A DNA stretch of 64,000 bases from Mycolicibacterium canariasense (GTDB lineage: Bacteria > Actinomycetota > Actinomycetes > Mycobacteriales > Mycobacteriaceae): assembly GCF_002101555.1 (NCBI RefSeq), contig NZ_LQOL01000079.1, positions 62,001 through 126,000 of the forward strand, read 5' to 3'. The notes beneath the pieces were generated by a model, which was not told where the DNA came from, searched no databases, and saw only the letters and a list, made by a program, of their open reading frames with translations. Each line of letters begins with the position of its first letter. The first letter of the stretch is position 1. Shown here in pieces: positions 51,114 through 59,834 of the stretch. The position numbers were made by a program, and so were the translations under genes.

Positions 51114-52316
51114 ATGACCATCTCCGCCAAACACCAGATCGTGATCGTCGGCGGCGGGACCGCCGGCATCACCGTCGCGGCGCGGTTGCTGCGCAAGGGT
51201 TTCACCGACGTCGCGGTCATCGAGCCCTCCGACAAGCACTACTACCAACCGCTGTGGACACTCGTCGGCGGCGGTCAGGCAAAGGCATCGGCGACCGAAC
51301 GCGCCGAATCGTCGGTGATGCCCAAGGCCGCCACCTGGATCAAGAAGGCCGCAGTCAGCATCGATCCCGACGCCAACACGGTGACCTGCGTGGACGGTGC
51401 CACCTATGAATACGAGGTGCTGGTCGTCTGCCCGGGTATCCAACTCGATTGGAACCGCACCGACGGCCTTGCGGAAACCCTTGGGCGCAATGGGGTCTCG
51501 TCGAACTACCGGTTCGACCTCGCGCCCCGCACCTGGGACCTCATCCGCGGCCTCCGTTCGGGAACCGCCGTATTCACGGTGCCCTCGGGCGCCATCAAAT
51601 GTGCCGGCGCTCCGCAGAAGATCGCCTACCTGGCGGCCGACTATTGGCGCTCCGAAGGTGTGCTCAAGGACATCGACATCCACCTGGTCATGCCCGGGGC
51701 GCGGCCTTTCGGGATTCCGGCGATCGCGGACAGCCTCGACAAGGTGATCGCCGACTACGGAATCACCTTGCACACCAACTCCGAGGTGACCTCCGTCGAC
51801 GCGGCGGCGCACAAGATCGGCATCAGCAGTGTGGCGCCGGGCGGAACCGACACCATGCTGCCCTACGACATCGTGCACGCCGTGCCGCGGCAATCCGCGC
51901 CGGACTGGGTGAAGAGCAGCCCGTTGTCCACCGGCGACGCCGTGGGCTACGTCGACATCGACAAGCACACCATGCAGCACGTCAGGTATCCGAACGTGTT
52001 CAGCCTGGGCGACGCCGGTTCGTCGCCGAACTCCAAGACCGGTGCCGCCATCCGGAAGCAGGCCCCGGTGGTCGTCGAGAACATCGGCGCGTATCTGGAC
52101 GGGCGGCCGCTGCTGGCCTCCTACGACGGCTACTCGTCGTGCCCGATCGTCACCTCGTCGCACTCGATGCTGCTCGCCGAGTTCGACTACGACCTCACCC
52201 TGGAACCCACATTCCCGCTGCTCAACCCGACCACCCCGCACCGCGCGTACTGGTACCTCAAGAAGTATGGGCTGCCGTTCATGTACTGGAACCTGATGCT
52301 GCGGGGCCTGGCCTGA
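51114..52316 (+). CDS. sqr: Sulfide:quinone oxidoreductase
   Basis: A 400-residue FAD enzyme that oxidises sulfide to sulfane sulfur and passes electrons to the quinone pool at the membrane. The FAD fold starts HQIVIVGGGTAGITVAARLL. Redox Cys candidates are in VVCPGIQLDW, in GAIKCAGAPQKIAYLAADYW and in YSSCPIVTSSHSML. A C-terminal amphipathic segment (YWYLKKYGLPFMYWNLML) fits membrane attachment. It lies 15 bases after cstB, so its persulfide product is the expected substrate of that enzyme. Confidence 0.92.
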   Translation: MTISAKHQIVIVGGGTAGITVAARLLRKGFTDVAVIEPSDKHYYQPLWTLVGGGQAKASATERAESSVMPKAATWIKKAAVSIDPDANTVTCVDGATYEYEVLVVCPGIQLDWNRTDGLAETLGRNGVSSNYRFDLAPRTWDLIRGLRSGTAVFTVPSGAIKCAGAPQKIAYLAADYWRSEGVLKDIDIHLVMPGARPFGIPAIADSLDKVIADYGITLHTNSEVTSVDAAAHKIGISSVAPGGTDTMLPYDIVHAVPRQSAPDWVKSSPLSTGDAVGYVDIDKHTMQHVRYPNVFSLGDAGSSPNSKTGAAIRKQAPVVVENIGAYLDGRPLLASYDGYSSCPIVTSSHSMLLAEFDYDLTLEPTFPLLNPTTPHRAYWYLKKYGLPFMYWNLMLRGLA

Positions 52317-52342
52317 ACATCCCAACTCGAAAGGAGACAACA

Positions 52343-52705
52343 ATGACCACCAAGAATCTGACCACCGCCGACTTCCAAGCGACGATATCGGCGAATCCGA
52401 TTGTGATCGTCGACTTCTGGGCGTCGTGGTGCGGCCCGTGCCGAGCGTTCGCCCCGGTTTTCGACCGCTCATCGCAGGCGCACCCGGATGTACTGCACGC
52501 CAAGGTGGATACCGAAGCGCAGCAGCAACTGGCAGCTGCCCTGGAGATCCAGGCGATCCCGACCATCATGGCGTTCCGTGACGGCATCCTGGTCTACCGG
52601 CAACCCGGCGCGATGCCGGCCGCGGCCCTTGAGGACCTCATCACCAGGGTCAAGGCATTGAACATGGCCGACGTACGGGCCAAGGCCGCGGCCGCGCAAC
52701 GCTGA
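52343..52705 (+). CDS. Thioredoxin
   Basis: A 120-residue thioredoxin with the active site WASWCGPC (Cys30, Cys33), the conserved Asp in VIVDFW, and the cis-Pro in IQAIPTIMAF. AAGGAG precedes ATG 52343 at about seven bases. Within the sulfide oxidation operon it probably reduces persulfides or rhodanese intermediates. It has a slightly extended C-terminus rich in Ala and Lys. Confidence 0.92.
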   Translation: MTTKNLTTADFQATISANPIVIVDFWASWCGPCRAFAPVFDRSSQAHPDVLHAKVDTEAQQQLAAALEIQAIPTIMAFRDGILVYRQPGAMPAAALEDLITRVKALNMADVRAKAAAAQR

Positions 52706-52770
52706 CCAAAATCCACACCGCTCAGTGGGTTCCGCCCACATCGCGGTTGATTCGACAAGGTGAACATCTC

Positions 52771-53184
52771 ATGGAAGCAAGCATTTCCACCACGATCACG
52801 TCGTCCTTCGAGGATGCGGTCGACAGGACGCGTCGCGCGCTGTCCGATCAGGGATTCGGGGTGCTGACCGAGATCGACATCAGGGCGACGCTGAAATCGA
52901 AGCTCGGAACCGACATGGAGGACTACCTGATACTGGGTGCCTGCAACCCGGTACTGGCGCACCGAGCGTTGGAACTGGACCGGACGCTAGGCGTGCTCTT
53001 ACCGTGCAACGTGGTCCTACGTTCAGACCCGGACACCGCCGGCGTCGTGATCGTCGATATCGCGGACCCCCAGATGATGGTGCAGGTGGCCGACCACCCG
53101 GGACTTCGCGAGGTCGCCGACGAGGCGGCGGCCAGGTTGCACGCCGTCGTCGACACGCTATCCCGCCCCGACGGAACAGCGTAG
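52771..53184 (+). CDS. DUF302 family protein
   Basis: A 137-residue protein of the DUF302 fold, with FEDAVDRTRRALSDQGFGVLTEIDIRATLKSKLG and YLILGACNPVLAHRALELD as family signatures; the single Cys sits in GACNP. DUF302 genes often accompany sulfide or sulfur-oxidation genes, but their function is unproved. The start is ATG 52771 with AAGG upstream; an ATT at 52747 would extend it by eight residues. It lies between thioredoxin and the exporter. Confidence 0.82.
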   Translation: MEASISTTITSSFEDAVDRTRRALSDQGFGVLTEIDIRATLKSKLGTDMEDYLILGACNPVLAHRALELDRTLGVLLPCNVVLRSDPDTAGVVIVDIADPQMMVQVADHPGLREVADEAAARLHAVVDTLSRPDGTA

Positions 53185-53190
53185 GACTCG

Positions 53191-53964
53191 ATGAACATCG
53201 CCCTTGCCCTAGCCCTCGGCGCAGTCATCGGGGTACTGCTGGGCCTGCTCGGGGGAGGCGGTTCCATCCTGGCGGTGCCGGCCCTGGTGTATGTGCTCGG
53301 CCTCGGCATCGAACAGGCGATTCCGATGTCGCTCATCGTTGTCGGTACCGCCTCGGCGGTCGGCGTGCTGCCGAAGATCCGCGCCGGCCAGGTCCAATGG
53401 CGGCTTGCTGCGGTCTTCGCGCTGGCAGGTATTCCGGCCACCTTCGTCGGCAGCGCGATCGGTAGGCACCTGCCGCAGTCCGTGCTGCTGTCGGGCTTCG
53501 CGGTCGTGATGGTGCTGGCCGGTATTCGGATGCTGCAAGAGAATCGCAACACCGGCACCGCCTGCACGGTCGGTGACTCGGGAATCAACTGGCGCCGATG
53601 TGCCCCGAGGTCGATCCCGGCGGGATTCCTCGTCGGCCTGCTCACCGGCCTCTTCGGTGTCGGCGGCGGCTTCTTGATCATCCCGGCGTTGGTGTTGATG
53701 CTCGGTGTGCAGATGCCCGTCGCCATCGGGACATCGCTCGTGATCATCGTCGCGAACTCGGTGGCCGGCATTCTCTCCCACCTCAACGGAACCAGCATCG
53801 ACTGGACCATCGCAGCCGCATTCGTCGGCACGGCGATCGCCGGATCCCTGATCGCAGGACAACTCGGGACGCGCCTGGACCACCGGCGCCTCCAGCACTG
53901 GTTCGCCTATCTGGTCTTCGCGGTCGCGGCCTACGTGCTGGTGGATACCCTGATACTGCGCTGA
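53191..53964 (+). CDS. TauE/SafE family sulfite or sulfur-compound exporter
   Basis: A 257-residue membrane protein with about eight helices in two repeats. Each repeat starts with a glycine-rich loop, GLLGGGGSILAVPALVYVLG and GLFGVGGGFLIIPALVLMLG, which is the TauE/SafE hallmark. It probably expels sulfite or thiosulfate formed by the CstB-like enzyme. It is the last gene of the operon; its stop lies three bases from the end of the convergent iolD gene. Confidence 0.9.
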   Translation: MNIALALALGAVIGVLLGLLGGGGSILAVPALVYVLGLGIEQAIPMSLIVVGTASAVGVLPKIRAGQVQWRLAAVFALAGIPATFVGSAIGRHLPQSVLLSGFAVVMVLAGIRMLQENRNTGTACTVGDSGINWRRCAPRSIPAGFLVGLLTGLFGVGGGFLIIPALVLMLGVQMPVAIGTSLVIIVANSVAGILSHLNGTSIDWTIAAAFVGTAIAGSLIAGQLGTRLDHRRLQHWFAYLVFAVAAYVLVDTLILR

Positions 53965-53967
53965 AAC

Positions 53968-55917
53968 TCAGCGATCGGTCGGCTTGATCAGCGGGCGCTG
54001 TACCCGCTTCCACTCGGCGTAGCGCTGATACGCCTGCTGCGTCGACTCCAGTGTCGACTCCTGGCTGACCGGGACGTCCCACCAGGAATGGCTGTCCGGT
54101 GCGTAGATCCGTGGATCGGTCTCGACGTAGATCACGGTGATGCGGTCGGCGGCCTTGGCCACCTTGACCGCGTCCGCGAACTCCGCAGCGGTGCCGGCCT
54201 TGATCACGTCGGCGCCCAGGCTGGCCGCGTTGGCGGCCAGGTCGACGGGCAGGGTGGCGCCGTCGAGGCGGCCACCCTCGCCGCGGTACCGGTAGGCGGT
54301 GCCGAAGCGCTGCGAGCCGAGTGATTCGGAAAGCCCGCCGATGGAGGCGAATCCGTGGTTCTGCACCAACACCGGGATGACCTTCACGCCTTCCTGCACG
54401 GCGGTGACGATCTCGGTGGCCATCATCAGGTAGGACCCGTCGCCGACCATGACGAACACGTCGCGTTCGGGCGCCGCCATGCGAACACCGATCCCACCGG
54501 CGATCTCATAGCCCATGCAGGAGAACCCGTACTCGACGTGGTACCCCTTGCGATCCCGCATCCGCCACAGCTTGTGCAGGTCACCCGGCATCGATCCGGC
54601 CGCACACACCACGACGTCGTGTGGGTCGGAAAGCGTGTTCACCAGCCCGATGACCTGGTTCTGGTTCAGTGCGACACCGTCTTCGGTGGCGTACGCCGCG
54701 GAGACCGTGGCATTCCATTCGGCGATCAATTCGGCCGTGCGCGCCCGGTACTCGGCACCGACCGAATAGCCGTCGAGTGCCTGGGCCAGTCCCTCGATGG
54801 CCTCACGTGCATCCGACACCACGCTCAGGCCGCCCTGCTTCACCGAATCCAGTGATGCCACATTGATGTTGACGAACCGGACATCGGGGTTGTTGAACGC
54901 CGTGCGCGATGCCGAGGTGAAATCGCTGTAGCGGGTCCCGATCCCGATCACCACGTCGGCTTCCGAGGCCAGCGCGTTGGCGGCGGTGGTGCCCGTCGAA
55001 CCGATGGCGCCGACGCTCTGTTCATGCTCGTGCAGCAGCGAGCCCTTGCCGGCCTGACTCTCGCCGACCGGGATGCCGGTCTGCGCGCAGAACGCGGCCA
55101 GCGCATCGGAGGCACCCGAGTAGATGACGCCGCCACCGGCGACGATCAAGGGCTTCTCGGCGGACCGGATGATCTCGGCCGCGCGGGCCAGCACCGAGCG
55201 CTCCGGCAACGGGCGGGCAACATGCCAGGTTCGTTCGGCGAACAGCGATTCCGGCCAATCGTGCGCTTCGGCCTGCACATCCTGCGGAATGGCGACGGTC
55301 GCCGCCCCGGTTTCGACCGGGTCGGTGAGCACCCGCATCGCGCCGAGCAGTGCCGCGGGCAGCTGCTCGGGTCGCCACACCCGGTCGAAGTACCGCGACA
55401 ATGGTTTGAAGGCGTCGTTGACGGTCACATCGCCCGAGGACGGCAGCTCCAGTTCCTGCAGCACGGGCGCACTGACCCGGGTGGCGAAGGTATCGGCGGG
55501 CAGCAGCAGCACCGGCAGCCGGTTGATGGTGGCCAGCGCCGCACCGGTGAGCATGTTCGTCGAGCCGGGTCCGACGCTGGCGGTGACCGCCCAGGCCCGC
55601 AGCCGGTCCTTCTGTCGGGCGTAGGCCACCGCGCTGTGCACCATGGCCTGCTCGTTGCGGCCCAGCACGTACTTCAGGCCCGGTTCCCGCCCGGCCTGAA
55701 ACGACTCGACCTCGTCCTGCAGCAGCGCCTGGCCCAAACCCGCCACGTTGCCGTGCCCGAAGATGCCGAAGCACCCGGCGAAGAACTTCGATCGTTGTCC
55801 GTCCCGTTCGACGAACTGGTTGGCCAGGAATCGAACGGTGGCCTGTGCCACCGTGAGTCGGACGGTCGGCTCGGTATCGGCGAACTTCGCGGTCGATTTC
55901 GGCGCGGTGGAAACCAT
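53968..55917 (-). CDS. iolD: 3D-(3,5/4)-trihydroxycyclohexane-1,2-dione hydrolase
   Basis: A 649-residue thiamine-diphosphate enzyme that opens the inositol-derived diketone ring to give 5-deoxyglucuronate. The N-terminal part has FGHGNVAGLGQAL and the catalytic Glu region, the middle part the FAD-like domain, and the C-terminal part the ThDP motif GDGSYLMMATEIVTAVQEGVKVIPVLVQNHG. It is the last gene of iolC-Cgl0158-iolB-iolD on the minus strand, three bases after iolB. Confidence 0.95.
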   Translation of the reverse strand: MVSTAPKSTAKFADTEPTVRLTVAQATVRFLANQFVERDGQRSKFFAGCFGIFGHGNVAGLGQALLQDEVESFQAGREPGLKYVLGRNEQAMVHSAVAYARQKDRLRAWAVTASVGPGSTNMLTGAALATINRLPVLLLPADTFATRVSAPVLQELELPSSGDVTVNDAFKPLSRYFDRVWRPEQLPAALLGAMRVLTDPVETGAATVAIPQDVQAEAHDWPESLFAERTWHVARPLPERSVLARAAEIIRSAEKPLIVAGGGVIYSGASDALAAFCAQTGIPVGESQAGKGSLLHEHEQSVGAIGSTGTTAANALASEADVVIGIGTRYSDFTSASRTAFNNPDVRFVNINVASLDSVKQGGLSVVSDAREAIEGLAQALDGYSVGAEYRARTAELIAEWNATVSAAYATEDGVALNQNQVIGLVNTLSDPHDVVVCAAGSMPGDLHKLWRMRDRKGYHVEYGFSCMGYEIAGGIGVRMAAPERDVFVMVGDGSYLMMATEIVTAVQEGVKVIPVLVQNHGFASIGGLSESLGSQRFGTAYRYRGEGGRLDGATLPVDLAANAASLGADVIKAGTAAEFADAVKVAKAADRITVIYVETDPRIYAPDSHSWWDVPVSQESTLESTQQAYQRYAEWKRVQRPLIKPTDR

Positions 55918-55920
55918 GGC

Positions 55921-56793
55921 TCAGGCTCCTCGTGAGGCGGTGGTGAAGGGCAGCCGCGGGTCGACCGCCTGGTGCTCCCAGCTGCCGCGCAGCCAGGTGT
56001 GATTGGGGTCGTCGCAGATCAGCCAGGCCCGGTCGGGTCCGGACCCGGCCATCACGTTCAGGTAGTACATGTGGTGGCCCGGCGCGGCGATCGACGGTCC
56101 GTGGTAGCCGTGCGGTACCAGCACCACATCACCGGTGCGCACCTCCTCCAGCACCTCGATGGGGCGTTCCGGTGTGCCGTACACCCGGTGATAGCCGAAT
56201 CCCGGTGTGCCGGCGGGGCTGTCGTCGATCTCGAAGTAGTAGATCTCCTCCAGCTGGGTCTCCACATCGGAGTTCTCGTCGTGTTTGTGCGCGGGATAGC
56301 TCGACCAGTTGCCGCCGGGGGTGATCACCTCGCAGGCGATCAACGAATCGGCCTCGAACGCCGTGGCGGTGCCGAAGTTGTGCACCTGCCTGCTGCAGTT
56401 GCCCGCGCCGCGCAGCTCGACCGGGACGTCCGCGGCGGCCACCCGGCGGTTCGGGAACGACCGGCCGGCGCGCGCCCCGCAGATCGCGATCCGGCCGGAG
56501 CCGCTGATCGTGTATGCCTGCTCGATCCCCACGTAGACCATGTCGGCCGGGCCGTCGAACACCGAACCGCGCGGCGACAACGCGAAGGTCTCCTCTCCGG
56601 CCTGGACCGAGCCGCCGCCGGACAACGGCAGGATCATCACCTCGGTGTCACCGGTGTTCAGGGTCACCGTGCCGCCCGTGCCGAGATCGACCACATGCAA
56701 GGACGACTCGGCCCAGCCGGCGTCCTCGGGCGTGATCGCGACGGTGAACGGCGCCGCCGCACTGTTGGCGGGGATATACAGTTTCGAGTTCAT
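55921..56793 (-). CDS. iolB: 5-deoxy-glucuronate isomerase
   Basis: A 290-residue bicupin protein that isomerises 5-deoxy-glucuronate to 5-dehydro-2-deoxygluconate. The metal-binding motif is in YPAHKHDENSDVETQLEEIYYFEI with two His and a Glu, and HGYHGPSIAAPGHHMYYLNVMAG completes the second cupin part. The start overlaps the upstream gene's stop (ATGA). Confidence 0.95.
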   Translation of the reverse strand: MNSKLYIPANSAAAPFTVAITPEDAGWAESSLHVVDLGTGGTVTLNTGDTEVMILPLSGGGSVQAGEETFALSPRGSVFDGPADMVYVGIEQAYTISGSGRIAICGARAGRSFPNRRVAAADVPVELRGAGNCSRQVHNFGTATAFEADSLIACEVITPGGNWSSYPAHKHDENSDVETQLEEIYYFEIDDSPAGTPGFGYHRVYGTPERPIEVLEEVRTGDVVLVPHGYHGPSIAAPGHHMYYLNVMAGSGPDRAWLICDDPNHTWLRGSWEHQAVDPRLPFTTASRGA

Positions 56794-57713
56794 CGGACCA
56801 ACCTCACTGCCGTCGAAACCGCCGCGCTGACATCGTCATCGGCGGGGTAGAGCAGGGTGCGGCCCACGATCAAGCCGCGCACCGCGGGCAGGGCCAGCGC
56901 CTTCTCCCAGGACGCGAACGCCTCGTCTGCGTCGGTGGGGTCGCCACCGAGCAGCAGCGTCGGCATGGTCGTCGATTCCATGACGCGGTCCATCTCCGGA
57001 ACCACCGGCAGTTTCATCCAGGTGTAGGCCGAGGTCGAGCCCAGGCCCTGGCTGATGTGCACCGACTTGATCACCGCGTCGGGGGACAGGTCGTTGCGGA
57101 CCTTGCCGTCGACCCGGGTGGACATGAACGGCTCCAGCATGGCGATCAGCCCGCGGGCGGCCAGCTCGTCGACGGCCTGGGCGCACGACGCCAAGGTGGC
57201 GACGGTGCCCGGATCGTTGAGATCGATGCGGCACAACATCTTTCCGCCGTTCATCTTCGCGGCGGCGGTGGATGCCGCGGTCGCTCCGGTCATCCGGTCG
57301 TCGAGCTCGAACGAGGATCCGGCCAGCCCGCCGCGGTTGAACGAGGAGAACACCACCTTGCCCTCCAGCGCGCCGAGCAGCAGCAGGTCGTCGAGGATGT
57401 CGGCGGTGGCCAGCACACCGTCCACGCCCGGGTCGGCCAGGGCGGTGCGCAACCGGTCCAAGAGATCGATCCGGTTGTTCATGGCGGTCGGCCGGGAGCC
57501 GACGGCCAGGGCACCGCGGGCCGGGTGGTCGGCGGCGACGATCATCAACCGGCCGTCGCCGCGAACCGTCGGGCGGGTGGTGCGCTGTTGCCAGGCCTTG
57601 GTCACCGCGCCGGGATCGGCGGCGCGGAGTTCCGTGATGGCGGCGTAATCGGCGCAGGCAGGGGCGAGCGGAGCGGCGGGGGCTGTTCCGGCGTCGGTGG
57701 CGAGATCAGACAT
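56790..57713 (-). CDS. Cgl0158-family (beta/alpha)8 aldolase-like protein of inositol catabolism
   Basis: A 307-residue TIM-barrel protein related to DeoC/LacD aldolases, named after the corynebacterial gene between iolC and iolA. It has LMIVAADHPARGALAVG, FSSFNRGGLAGSSFELDD, and KLPVVPEMDRVMESTTMPTLLLGGDP with a catalytic-type Lys. It probably cleaves 5-dehydro-2-deoxygluconate 6-phosphate in place of IolJ; that is inferred from context. ATG 57713 overlaps the iolC stop by eight bases. Confidence 0.85.
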   Translation of the reverse strand: MSDLATDAGTAPAAPLAPACADYAAITELRAADPGAVTKAWQQRTTRPTVRGDGRLMIVAADHPARGALAVGSRPTAMNNRIDLLDRLRTALADPGVDGVLATADILDDLLLLGALEGKVVFSSFNRGGLAGSSFELDDRMTGATAASTAAAKMNGGKMLCRIDLNDPGTVATLASCAQAVDELAARGLIAMLEPFMSTRVDGKVRNDLSPDAVIKSVHISQGLGSTSAYTWMKLPVVPEMDRVMESTTMPTLLLGGDPTDADEAFASWEKALALPAVRGLIVGRTLLYPADDDVSAAVSTAVRLVR

Positions 57714-58683
57714 TGACGGCCTCCACGGCGGTCTTCTCGGCGAGGTCGGACACCTCGGCGGCGGTGGGCATCGCGGTCGAGCATTCCAGCCGGGACGCCA
57801 CGATGGCACCGGCGGCGTTGGCGTAGCGCAGCGTCTTCTCCAGTTGCCAACCGTGCAGCAGACCGTGGATCAGGCTGCCGCCGAAGGCATCTCCGGCGCC
57901 GAGGCCGTTGACCACATCGACATCGTTGGGCGCCACCGTGACCGAGCTGTTGCGGGTCTTGCCCAGCACGCCGCGCGGTCCCTGCTTCACGATGGCCAGT
58001 TCCACGCCGAGGTCCAGCAGCGCGTCGGCGGCCTTGTGCGGGTTGGTCTCACCGACCGCGATCTCGCACTCCTCGCGATTGCCCACGGCGACCGTCACGT
58101 GCTGCAGGGCCCGCTGCACCTGCTCGGTGGCTGCGGCCGGGGAAGCCCAGAACATCGGGCGGTAGTCCAGGTCCAGCACCGTCAGTGGGGCGTGTGCGCG
58201 CGCTTCCCAGGCCGCGAAATGCGCACTGCGACTCGGCTCTTCGGACAGTCCGGTGACCGTCGACCAGTACAGCCGTGCATTGCGGATGGCGTCCAGGTCC
58301 AGCTCGGCGGGCTGGATCTGCAGGTCCGGTGCCGAGGGCTTGCGATAGAAGTACAGCGGGAAGTCGTCGGGCGGGAAGATCTCGCAGAAGGTCACCGGTG
58401 TGGGATATTCGCCGTGGGTGGAGACGAATCGGTTGTCGACGCCGAGGCGAGCGAGTTCGTTACGGACGTAGCGGCCGAACGGATCGTTGCCGACGCCGGA
58501 GATCAGGGCCGTGCGGTTGCCGAGCCGGGCCGCGGCCACCGTGACGTTGGCGGCGCTGCCTCCGAGGAACTTGCCGAACGAGGTGACGTCCTCCAGTCCG
58601 AGTCCGACTTGCAGTGGGTAGATGTCGACGCCGCTGCGGCCGATGGCGATGGCGTCGAAAGCCTGGTTGGCGGTAGCGGTCAC
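57706..58683 (-). CDS. iolC: 5-dehydro-2-deoxygluconokinase
   Basis: A 325-residue PfkB family sugar kinase that phosphorylates 5-dehydro-2-deoxygluconate. It has GGSAANVTVAAARLG near the N-terminus and the catalytic NGLGAGDAFGGSLIHGLL near residue 270, whose Asp is the base. GTG 58683 has GGGAG seven bases upstream and is preferred over longer versions that would run into the operator region. It is the first gene of the iol operon and is divergent from a GntR regulator. Confidence 0.93.
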   Translation of the reverse strand: MTATANQAFDAIAIGRSGVDIYPLQVGLGLEDVTSFGKFLGGSAANVTVAAARLGNRTALISGVGNDPFGRYVRNELARLGVDNRFVSTHGEYPTPVTFCEIFPPDDFPLYFYRKPSAPDLQIQPAELDLDAIRNARLYWSTVTGLSEEPSRSAHFAAWEARAHAPLTVLDLDYRPMFWASPAAATEQVQRALQHVTVAVGNREECEIAVGETNPHKAADALLDLGVELAIVKQGPRGVLGKTRNSSVTVAPNDVDVVNGLGAGDAFGGSLIHGLLHGWQLEKTLRYANAAGAIVASRLECSTAMPTAAEVSDLAEKTAVEAVNV

Positions 58684-58784
58684 GACTGACTCCCGGATGC
58701 GATATGCGTACTGACCCCCCGGTGGCGCGAGTGCGCCCGGTGTTGACATCGACTTTGCGCTCTGGCGCCACGTCGTGTCAATAC

Positions 58785-58797
58785 TTTGTCCGGACAT
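58785..58797 (+). promoter_or_regulatory. IolR-like box TTTGT-CCG-GACAT
   Basis: Lies in the 195-base divergent spacer between iolC and the GntR gene. The inner TGTCCGGACA is a perfect 10-bp palindrome. The surrounding 21 bases match the inverted site upstream of the ABC transporter at 18 positions. Confidence 0.68.
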
Positions 58798-58878
58798 TCT
58801 TACTTACAATCATTTTGCGGGTACTCTGGGCAATCACTTCCGGCAACCCCGGCCCGAACCCCGTCGATCGGAGTGAGA

Positions 58879-59616
58879 GTGACCCCGACATTGGCTGTCG
58901 AGCTCGATCGGTCGAGTCCGATACCGCTGTACTTCCAGGTCGCGCAGGTCTTCGAGAAAGCCATCCTCAGTGGGGAACTCAAGCCCGGAGACCGTTTCGA
59001 GAACGAATTGGCACTGGCCAGCCGGCTCAGCCTGTCGCGCCCGACCACGCGTCGGGCGATTCAGGAGCTGGTCGACAAGGGACTGTTGGTGCGCAAGCGG
59101 GGCGTCGGCACCCAGGTGGTGCAGACCCCGGTGCACCGGCCCGTCGAACTGACGAGTCTGTTCGACGATCTGGCGCGGGCCGGGCAAGAACCGGCCACGA
59201 AGGTGCTCGATTACGTGATCGGGCCGGCGTCCTCGGATATCGCCGCCCATCTGAACCTCGAGCCGGGCGCCGAAGTGGTGATGATGCGCCGGCTGCGGAC
59301 GTCCGGGGGGCAGCCGCTGGCGCTGATGACCAATCATCTGCCGTCGCCGTTGGCGCCGAGCCGCGACGAACTCGAACGCGTCGGGCTGTATCAATCCCTG
59401 CGGTCCCGCGGGGTGCACATCCGGCTGGCCCGCCAGCGCATCGGCGCCAAGGCCGCCGATCGCGACGAGGCCCGGCTGCTCGACGAGAAGATCAAGGCTC
59501 CACTGCTGGTGATGGAGCGCACCGCGTTCGACGATTCGGGCCGCATTGTCGAGTACGGCAATCATGCGTACCGGGCGTCCCGGTACTACTTCGACACCAC
59601 CCTTGTGGACAGGTAA
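58879..59616 (+). CDS. GntR family regulator (HutC/UTRA type), likely IolR
   Basis: A 245-residue repressor with an N-terminal winged helix (PLYFQVAQVFEKAILSGELKPGDRF, then SLSRPTTRRAIQELVDKGLLVRKRGVGT) and a C-terminal UTRA effector domain (ARLLDEKIKAPLLVMERTAFDDSGRIVEYGNHAYRASRY). It is divergent from iolC. The start is GTG 58879; the frame extends upstream across the operator. Three TTTGT-N3-GACAT boxes in iol promoters are its likely targets, and inositol or a pathway intermediate the likely inducer. Confidence 0.87.
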   Translation: MTPTLAVELDRSSPIPLYFQVAQVFEKAILSGELKPGDRFENELALASRLSLSRPTTRRAIQELVDKGLLVRKRGVGTQVVQTPVHRPVELTSLFDDLARAGQEPATKVLDYVIGPASSDIAAHLNLEPGAEVVMMRRLRTSGGQPLALMTNHLPSPLAPSRDELERVGLYQSLRSRGVHIRLARQRIGAKAADRDEARLLDEKIKAPLLVMERTAFDDSGRIVEYGNHAYRASRYYFDTTLVDR

Positions 59617-59708
59617 CGCTCTCGCTGACAAGGTGTTCGAGCTGTCCCCGAGTGCGCTGGTGTGCTCGGGGCGGTAGGCCCGTTGCTGGCATTTGATATG
59701 CAGTCCTA

Positions 59709-59721
59709 ATGTCAGAACAAA
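59709..59721 (-). promoter_or_regulatory. IolR-like box (inverted) before the ABC transporter operon
   Basis: ATGTC-AGA-ACAAA is the reverse complement of TTTGT-TCT-GACAT, about 115 bases upstream of the binding-protein gene. With its flank it matches the iolC-side operator at 18 of 21 positions in opposite orientation. Confidence 0.66.
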
Positions 59722-59834
59722 GTCTTGACTTTCGAGTGTGAGCGGTATTACATCATCACCGAGGCCGTGTCGCTTGCCACTGGAGTTCGGGTGGATTTGA
59801 GTGCCCGCGGTGAGGTCGATAGCAAGGAGAAACA

